Below are positions 7,489-12,176 of a stretch of 12,176 nucleotides of DNA, one piece after another. A program made the translations under genes and the position numbers. The notes beneath the pieces are model-generated. The model was not told the DNA's origin. It worked only from the letters and a program-made list of their open reading frames with translations, and did not search any database. Source of the DNA: an uncultured Bacteroidales bacterium (GTDB taxonomy: Bacteria; Bacteroidota; Bacteroidia; Bacteroidales; UBA932); assembly GCA_945912085.1 (NCBI GenBank), contig CAMEBJ010000018.1:1-12176 (forward strand), given 5' to 3'. Position 1 is the first letter of the stretch, and each line of letters opens with the position of its first letter.

Positions 7489-8640
7489 ATGGAACAAATT
7501 GAGATACAGTCTTCAGAATCAATATCCGGGACAATCCTTGTCGGTGAATGCGGGGTGAATCTTGAGCCTTATCGCGACATATTCGTGGTTGTCGACAAGG
7601 CTCTTGAGGGAAAGGTCACTTTGGGTGGTGAGGGAGGAGTCCTGTCTTCCTTGAATGCCCGGGGAGTGAAATATGTCGAGGCTTCCGAGAAAACCAAGAC
7701 AATGGAGACTGTGATGGAAATCTGTTCCTGGCTGCTTGAAAAAGGGGCTGACAGGGATGCCCTTGTGCTTGCTGTCGGCGGTGGAATAACAACAGATATG
7801 GCAGGGTTTGCAGCCTCCATCTACAAAAGGGGAGTTCGTTTTGCCTTCGTGCCCACGACTCTGCTTGCACAGGTCGATGCCGCAATCGGCGGCAAGAATG
7901 GAGTCAATTTCGAAAAATACAAGAATATGCTCGGAGTAATCCGTCAGCCGGTTTTCACTTTGGTCTGTCCTTCGCTTCTGCGAACACTGCCTTTCCGGGA
8001 TTTCCTTTCCGGAGCGGCAGAAATGCTCAAGACATTTGTCATTGAGGGACCTGAACATTATGAAAGGGCCGCCAATCTGCTGGGGATTTTCAGGGAGGAA
8101 GTTGATTCGGGCAGACCTTTCAGGGAGGTGCTGGAGGAGAATGTCGTGGAACTGACTGCCTTGATTGCCGCCGCTGCAAGGGTCAAGGCCGGGGTGGTTT
8201 CAAGGGATTGCAACGAAGGCGGGGAGAGAAGGAAGCTGAATCTGGGACACACTTTTGCGCACGCGGTCGAAACTTTGTGCCGACGGAGAGAGGACGGGGC
8301 ATCCTTGAACTTGTCGGGATGCGCATCGGGGATTGACTGCATGTTCACACACGGAGAGGCAGTTTCCATCGGGATGCTTCTTGCCGCCCGTCTTGCACAG
8401 AGGGTCGCACAGACTACTCAAAGGGCTTTTCAGAGAGATTTTGCCTCCCGACTTGAGCAGGACCTGAAGGCTGTTGGACTTCCGGTGGAGTGTCCCTTTG
8501 CACTGGGAGATATGGCAGAGGCGATGTCCCGGGACAAGAAAGCTCAGGAGGGGATTGTTCATTTTGTACTTCCTTTCGGCATCGGGGATGTGGATATGGT
8601 GGATATGACTGTGGATCAGGCTATATCCCTTCTTTCGTGA
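7489..8640 (+). CDS. aroB: 3-dehydroquinate synthase
   Basis: AroB converts DAHP to 3-dehydroquinate, step 2 of the shikimate pathway, in the cytoplasm using NAD+ and a divalent metal. From the ATG at 7489 it has 383 residues. The frame also contains an ATG at 7426, but that precedes the probable promoter and would add a non-conserved leader. Family motifs are the NAD-binding GGGITTDMAGF (97-107), PTTLLAQVDAAIGGKNGVN (122-140), SGAAE (Glu178), LNLGHTF (His254), HGEAVSIGM (His288) and SRDKK (347-351). Glu178, His254 and His288 match the three metal ligands. His254 and His288 are 34 residues apart, while E. coli AroB has 17. The extra loop (about 264-287) contains Cys264, Cys278 and Cys284. It is the first gene of the operon, 22 nt before the AroD-AroA fusion. 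The enzyme assignment is firm; the effect of the loop is unknown. Confidence 0.95.
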   Translation: MEQIEIQSSESISGTILVGECGVNLEPYRDIFVVVDKALEGKVTLGGEGGVLSSLNARGVKYVEASEKTKTMETVMEICSWLLEKGADRDALVLAVGGGITTDMAGFAASIYKRGVRFAFVPTTLLAQVDAAIGGKNGVNFEKYKNMLGVIRQPVFTLVCPSLLRTLPFRDFLSGAAEMLKTFVIEGPEHYERAANLLGIFREEVDSGRPFREVLEENVVELTALIAAAARVKAGVVSRDCNEGGERRKLNLGHTFAHAVETLCRRREDGASLNLSGCASGIDCMFTHGEAVSIGMLLAARLAQRVAQTTQRAFQRDFASRLEQDLKAVGLPVECPFALGDMAEAMSRDKKAQEGIVHFVLPFGIGDVDMVDMTVDQAISLLS

Positions 8641-8662
8641 TGAAATATGAAATATTGACAAT

Positions 8663-10765
8663 ATGATTTGTACTTCAATACAGAACAGGGATCTGTCCGG
8701 AATTCTGACAGCTTTGGAGACTTGCGAGATGGCTGAAATCCGTCTCGACAGATGCCCGCTTACCATTGAAGAAATCCGGGAGTGTTTCACTTCTGATGTA
8801 CCTCTCGTTGCTACCTGCAGGGTGGAGGAGTATCAGTCGGCACATCCCGGAATGACAGTTGGTGAGGCTGCATATGAGTGTGAGAGAAGACTCAGGGAAG
8901 CTATGGAGGCCGGTGCGGCATTTGTGGATGTGGAGATGGAAGCACCCCGTGAGATGGCAAGAAGAATCAGAAATCTTGCAAGGGAGAATGGGACATTGTT
9001 CATCCTTTCCCATCACGATTTTACGTCCCCCGGTACTGATGACTCTCTGTTGGAGATTGCCCGTAAGGCTTTCCGTCAGGGTGCCGACATAGCAAAGATT
9101 GTCACGACAGCCTCCTGCTCTGAAGATGTAAGGGCAGTGATGTCCTTGTACGAAAAGTTCAAACCATCTTCCCTGATAGCGTTCTGTATGGGAGAGGCCG
9201 GACGGGATTCCCGGGTGGAATGTCTCCGCAGAGGTGCTCCTTACACTTACGCGGCATTGTCAGAATCCGAAACGGTTGCTCCGGGACAATGGCCGGCGGA
9301 AGAAATGCACAAGAAGGTTTACGGAGAACTCGGTTTTGTGAATGGCCGTTGCAGGATGCCATCCTCCAAGAGTTTTGCTCAGAGGGCAGTGATTGTGGCC
9401 GCCCTTGCTGACGGCGTTTCCCGTCTTGACGGCTATACTCCCTGCTCTGACAATGAGGCCGCAATAAGGGTTGCTCTTTCTCTCGGAGCAGAAGTGACAG
9501 TGGAAAACGAAGTGGGGGCATCCTCGGACTCCGTTTCTGATGCCCGGGTAGTGTCCATGGAAGCAAAACGACTGATTATCAAGGGAATATCGGCAGGGAT
9601 TGATTCCGTAGACATTGATGAACTCAATGTCGGGGAGTCCGGCTTGCTGACCAGGCTGATGATTCCGCTAGTCTCCCAGATTGCTTCGAGGGATGTCACC
9701 CTGAAAGGAGAGGGTACATTGTTGAACAGACCCTTGAAAGGTGTCCCCCTGATGATGTCCCGTTTTGGGGTCCGTATTGTTGACGGCGAGATACCCTGTG
9801 TTGACAACGCTGCAAATGACCACGGAAAGCCTGCTCCGTTCTGCAAAGTTCCGCTGAAGGTATGCGGATCCCTCTGTCCCGGCAAGGCGGATATTTCCGG
9901 AAAGGAAGGCTCACAGTTGATTTCAGGTCTGGTGATGGCCCTGCCTTTGGCTGATGGCAACTCAACTATTGAAGTCACTTCTCCGAAGAGCATTCCATAT
10001 ATGTTCATAACACTTGACGTTATGAAGAAATTCGGTGTCACGGTGAGGAATGAGATGACCGGTCCCCGGGAGTTCATTGAATCAGGAGGAGATTGGACAT
10101 ATTGCACGGATATGACCTTCCGCATCAAGGGTGGGCAGAGATACAAATCCGCTGATATGACAATTGAAGGAGATTGGAGTGCCGCAGCCAATTTCCTTGT
10201 TGCGGGAGCTGTGTTCGGAAAGGTTGTCCTTGAAGGACTTGACACGACTTCTCTGCAGGCGGACCTCTCAATAATGGATATTTTGATGGAGGCCGGTGCA
10301 AGCCTCTCCCAGACGGATGGAGACAGGGGTGACATCACTGTCTGCCGGGCTCCTCTTTCTGCATTTGAGACTGATGCCACCAATTGTCCGGATTTGTTCC
10401 CGATAATTTCTGTCCTAGCGGCCTTCTGCAACGGACAGAGCAGAATACACGGTGTTGACCGTCTTGCGCACAAGGAAAGTGACAGAGGAACTGCCATCCT
10501 GGAGATGCTTACAAAGATGGGTGTCATTGCGGAAATCCTCGGCAATACCCTCATCGTAGAAGGCCGGGGTCTTGCGCAAAGGTGCCTGTCCGGAACCTTG
10601 CTGAAAGGCGGGTGCTACACATCCCATCACGACCACCGTATGGTGATGGCCTTGAAGGTGGCATCACTTGGGGCAGACAGCCCGATTGTGATTGATGATG
10701 AGGCCTGTGTGGCAAAATCTTTTCCTGGATTTCCTGAAACATTCTCAAAAATTGTTGGAAAATGA
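8663..10765 (+). CDS. aroD/aroA: Fused type I 3-dehydroquinate dehydratase and EPSP synthase
   Basis: One 700-residue protein carries two cytoplasmic shikimate enzymes. Residues 1 to about 215 are a type I dehydroquinase (step 3, Schiff-base dehydration of dehydroquinate): AEIRLD (Glu25, Arg27), TCR (Arg53), SHHDF (general base His118), DIAKI (Schiff-base Lys145), SR (Arg184) and APGQ (Gln209). The Ser before APGQ in the E. coli enzyme is Val205 here. Residues about 220-700 are EPSP synthase (step 6, carboxyvinyl transfer from PEP to shikimate 3-phosphate): PSSKSFAQR (Lys236, Arg241), GESGLLTR (Gly327, Arg331), NRPL (Arg356), GSQL (Gln418), EGDWSAAANF, CPDLFP (Asp577), KESDR (604-608), DHRM (His658, Arg659) and AKSFPGF (Lys685). 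All main catalytic positions are kept. The second part is longer than the usual 410-450 residues, with extra segments near 281-300 and 378-395. Almost no linker separates the domains. The gene overlaps aroC by ATGA. The frame is continuous, so this is a true fusion unless there is a sequencing error. Confidence 0.93.
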   Translation: MICTSIQNRDLSGILTALETCEMAEIRLDRCPLTIEEIRECFTSDVPLVATCRVEEYQSAHPGMTVGEAAYECERRLREAMEAGAAFVDVEMEAPREMARRIRNLARENGTLFILSHHDFTSPGTDDSLLEIARKAFRQGADIAKIVTTASCSEDVRAVMSLYEKFKPSSLIAFCMGEAGRDSRVECLRRGAPYTYAALSESETVAPGQWPAEEMHKKVYGELGFVNGRCRMPSSKSFAQRAVIVAALADGVSRLDGYTPCSDNEAAIRVALSLGAEVTVENEVGASSDSVSDARVVSMEAKRLIIKGISAGIDSVDIDELNVGESGLLTRLMIPLVSQIASRDVTLKGEGTLLNRPLKGVPLMMSRFGVRIVDGEIPCVDNAANDHGKPAPFCKVPLKVCGSLCPGKADISGKEGSQLISGLVMALPLADGNSTIEVTSPKSIPYMFITLDVMKKFGVTVRNEMTGPREFIESGGDWTYCTDMTFRIKGGQRYKSADMTIEGDWSAAANFLVAGAVFGKVVLEGLDTTSLQADLSIMDILMEAGASLSQTDGDRGDITVCRAPLSAFETDATNCPDLFPIISVLAAFCNGQSRIHGVDRLAHKESDRGTAILEMLTKMGVIAEILGNTLIVEGRGLAQRCLSGTLLKGGCYTSHHDHRMVMALKVASLGADSPIVIDDEACVAKSFPGFPETFSKIVGK
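10762..10765 (+). promoter_or_regulatory. ATGA stop/start overlap coupling the fusion gene to aroC
   Basis: The TGA stop of the AroD-AroA gene (10763-10765) shares bases with the aroC ATG (10762-10764). Such overlaps usually mean translational coupling by terminating ribosomes. No strong Shine-Dalgarno sequence is visible upstream, as is normal in Bacteroidota. Confidence 0.8.
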
Positions 10766-11742
10766 ACTCATTCGGAAAAAACTTCAGAGTAACACTATTC
10801 GGTGAATCCCACGGTGCCGCTCTGGGTGTGGTCCTTGATGGAGTTCCTGCAGGGATTCCATTGTCTGCAGATGATTTCACTAAGGACATCCTCAGAAGAA
10901 AGAGCGGTGCAGTAGGCACTACTCCCCGCATCGAGTCTGATGCCCCTGAAATCCTGAGCGGAGTTTTTGAAGGACACACGACAGGAGCTCCACTTGCAGT
11001 AATCTTTAGAAATGGTAACACGCATTCTATAGATTATCAGCTGTTTGGAAGAATTCCTCGCCCTGGGCACGCGGATTATGTCGCTTCCGTAAAATGGGGA
11101 GGCTACAATGACCCGCGTGGTGGCGGACATTTCTCAGGCCGTCTCACTCTGCCAATTGTGGCAGCAGGCGTGGTTGCCAGGAAACTTCTGAAAGTTGACA
11201 TACACGCGAAACTTGTTGAGGTAGGAGGAATACCGATGTGTGAGTTCGGCAAGACCAGACCTTCCCTTGAGGATTTCCTTCGGGAAGTAATCAGTGAGGG
11301 TGACAGCCTTGGAGGAATCGTCGAATGTACTGTTTCAGGTCTTCCCGTGGGGCTTGGGGAACCATTCTTCGACTCAGTTGAGTCATTGGTCTCCCACGCG
11401 GTTTTCTCCATTCCGGGTGTCCGGGGCATTGAGTTCGGCGACGGCTTTGCTGCATCAAGGATGCGAGGGTCACAGCACAATGACCCGATTGGACCCGATG
11501 GCAGAACCCTGAAAAACGGAGCCGGAGGAGTCAACGGGGGAATCACCAACGGCGCACCCCTTGTGTTTCGAGTTGCATTGAAGCCGACATCCAGCATATC
11601 CTGCCGGCAGACGACTGCCAACATCGCCTCCGGTGAATTGACAACTCTCCAGATCCCTGGCCGTCACGATGCCTGTTTCGCCCTGAGGACTCCGGTCGTG
11701 GTGGAGGCTATGACTGCTATTGTCCTGGCTGACCTTCTGTAA
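10762..11742 (+). CDS. aroC: Chorismate synthase
   Basis: AroC makes chorismate from EPSP by 1,4-elimination with reduced FMN, the last common step to aromatic amino acids. Its ATG overlaps the stop of the fusion gene (ATGA), indicating coupled translation. Motifs in the 326 residues are FGESHG with catalytic His17, RRKSGAVGTTPR (45-56), RPGHADY with catalytic His103, YNDPRGGGHFSGRLT (115-129), NGGITNGAPLVFRVALKPT (258-276) and the late GRHD (Arg301, Asp303). The protein ends soon after, at VLADLL, and lacks roughly 20-30 C-terminal residues that follow in E. coli AroC. The signature itself is complete, so the enzyme is probably active. The NDxRGGGHFSGR form differs from the RDHRGGGRSSARET form I remember for Bacteroides AroC and resembles Clostridia versions. 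Identification is firm; the origin is inference. Confidence 0.95.
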   Translation: MNSFGKNFRVTLFGESHGAALGVVLDGVPAGIPLSADDFTKDILRRKSGAVGTTPRIESDAPEILSGVFEGHTTGAPLAVIFRNGNTHSIDYQLFGRIPRPGHADYVASVKWGGYNDPRGGGHFSGRLTLPIVAAGVVARKLLKVDIHAKLVEVGGIPMCEFGKTRPSLEDFLREVISEGDSLGGIVECTVSGLPVGLGEPFFDSVESLVSHAVFSIPGVRGIEFGDGFAASRMRGSQHNDPIGPDGRTLKNGAGGVNGGITNGAPLVFRVALKPTSSISCRQTTANIASGELTTLQIPGRHDACFALRTPVVVEAMTAIVLADLL

Positions 11743-12176
11743 TGTTTTCTGAAAGGGAAATGCCGAAGTTGACTTCAATGTGCAGGATGTCGGCAATTCT
11801 GACAATGTTAGCTATGTCAACGTCTTCCTTCTTGAACCACCAGTAAACGGTGTTCTTGGTGTAGCCCAGTGCAAGGGACAAGTCCATTGCACTGATGTCA
11901 AGTTCCCTCAGAAGATTTCTGAGAAAGGCAAGAGGGGAGTTCGATTTGTCTGTCCCTTTTGCCGAATCCAGAATCCTGCTCCTGATAGAAGAGACACTTC
12001 TGTCGAACCCCGGAATAGAATACTCTATCTTCAGGGAATAACCCAGCGCATGGAGCAGGCTCGTCACGTTCGACAGTGATGCATTGTCTTTCTTTAGCCA
12101 GTAATTGATGGAATATGCCGGCACTCCGCTCTGTCTCGAGACGGATGCCACATTCCTGAATCCCTCGCGCTCAAAC
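11717..12176 (-). CDS. Tandem helix-turn-helix regulator (5' end beyond window)
   Basis: The frame is open from the right edge to a TAG at 11717-11719, giving at least 152 residues. A GTG at 12151 could serve as a start, but the upstream codons (FEREGFRN) align with the second repeat, so the real start probably lies outside. The protein contains two similar HTH units. In one, SRQSGVPAYSINYWLKK is followed by a helix and LHALGYSLKIEYSI. In the other, SLALGYTKNTVYWWFKK is followed by a helix and ADILHIEVNFGIS. They align over about 41 residues without gaps, sharing Ser, Gly, Trp-hydrophobic-Lys-Lys, Asn, Leu and the hydrophobic pattern. This is XRE/Cro-like in style, with recognition helix followed by W-hydrophobic-KK. 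It is likely a DNA-binding regulator; its targets are unknown. It converges on aroC and overlaps its last 26 nt, so it is not part of the aro operon. Confidence 0.75.
   Translation of the reverse strand, partial: FEREGFRNVASVSRQSGVPAYSINYWLKKDNASLSNVTSLLHALGYSLKIEYSIPGFDRSVSSIRSRILDSAKGTDKSNSPLAFLRNLLRELDISAMDLSLALGYTKNTVYWWFKKEDVDIANIVRIADILHIEVNFGISLSENITEGQPGQ

Noticed and set aside
7519..8058. Open frame of 179 codons on the minus strand inside aroB
   Set aside because: It is antisense to conserved AroB motifs, has no recognisable domain and no promoter or start context of its own.
9433..10554. Long open frame of 373 codons on the minus strand inside the AroD-AroA gene
   Set aside because: It is antisense to a gene with clear enzyme motifs. 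Its translation has low-complexity Ser/Pro/Arg composition and no family resemblance, so it is a codon-bias shadow.
8663..10765. Possible pentafunctional AROM-like protein
   Set aside because: Only dehydroquinase and EPSP synthase domains are present. AroB is a separate gene, and no shikimate kinase P-loop or shikimate dehydrogenase domain is seen.
11780..12079. Plus-strand open frame of 99 codons opposite the HTH gene
   Set aside because: It is antisense to the better supported tandem HTH protein and shows no recognisable motif.
1..12176. Mobile element, CRISPR array, tRNA or rRNA
   Set aside because: No transposase or integrase motifs, regularly spaced repeats or RNA-gene signatures were seen on reading both strands.

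Overview
The window looks like chromosomal DNA from a Bacteroidota bacterium, most likely order Bacteroidales. The evidence is an outer-membrane SusC/SusD pair with two companion lipoproteins, promoters of the Bacteroides type (TTTG, about 20 nt, TAnnTTTG), and start sites without clear Shine-Dalgarno sequences. Nothing in the sequence fixes the genus. No RNA genes, insertion sequences or CRISPR arrays were seen.

Left part (1-7143, minus strand): a tightly packed four-gene operon read right to left. It encodes a SusC-like TonB-dependent transporter (4198-7143), a SusD-like surface lipoprotein (2678-4183), a lipoprotein with a DUF4843/DUF4984-like layout (1677-2675), and a long lipoprotein with BACON-like beta-sandwich repeats that runs off the left edge (1-1665). 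Gaps between genes are 2 to 14 nt. Together these form an outer-membrane uptake cassette for an oligosaccharide or similar ligand. The substrate cannot be read from the sequence, because no hydrolase, sigma/anti-sigma pair or hybrid two-component regulator lies in the window.

Middle (7144-7488): a 345-nt divergent intergenic region. It holds a near-ideal promoter for the susC operon, whose -33 box lies inside a perfect 15-nt palindrome, and a probable promoter for the operon on the right. It also holds several short inverted repeats.

Right part (7489-11742, plus strand): a shikimate-pathway operon. It encodes AroB (3-dehydroquinate synthase), one 700-residue protein joining a type I dehydroquinase (AroD) to an EPSP synthase (AroA), and AroC (chorismate synthase). 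The fusion gene and aroC overlap by 4 nt. These supply steps 2, 3, 6 and 7 of chorismate synthesis; shikimate dehydrogenase (AroE) and shikimate kinase (AroK/L) are not in the window. AroC carries the NDxRGGGHFSGR signature that I associate with Clostridia rather than the RDHRGGGRSSARET form remembered from Bacteroides. AroB has an extra cysteine-containing loop between its two metal-binding histidines.

Right edge (11717-12176, minus strand): a partial gene for a small regulator built of two tandem helix-turn-helix repeats, converging on aroC with a 26-nt overlap of coding ends.

The clearest unusual items are the AroD-AroA fusion of non-consecutive pathway steps, the AroC subtype, the AroB insertion, and the palindrome on the susC promoter. 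I did not find convincing evidence of a wholly new system.
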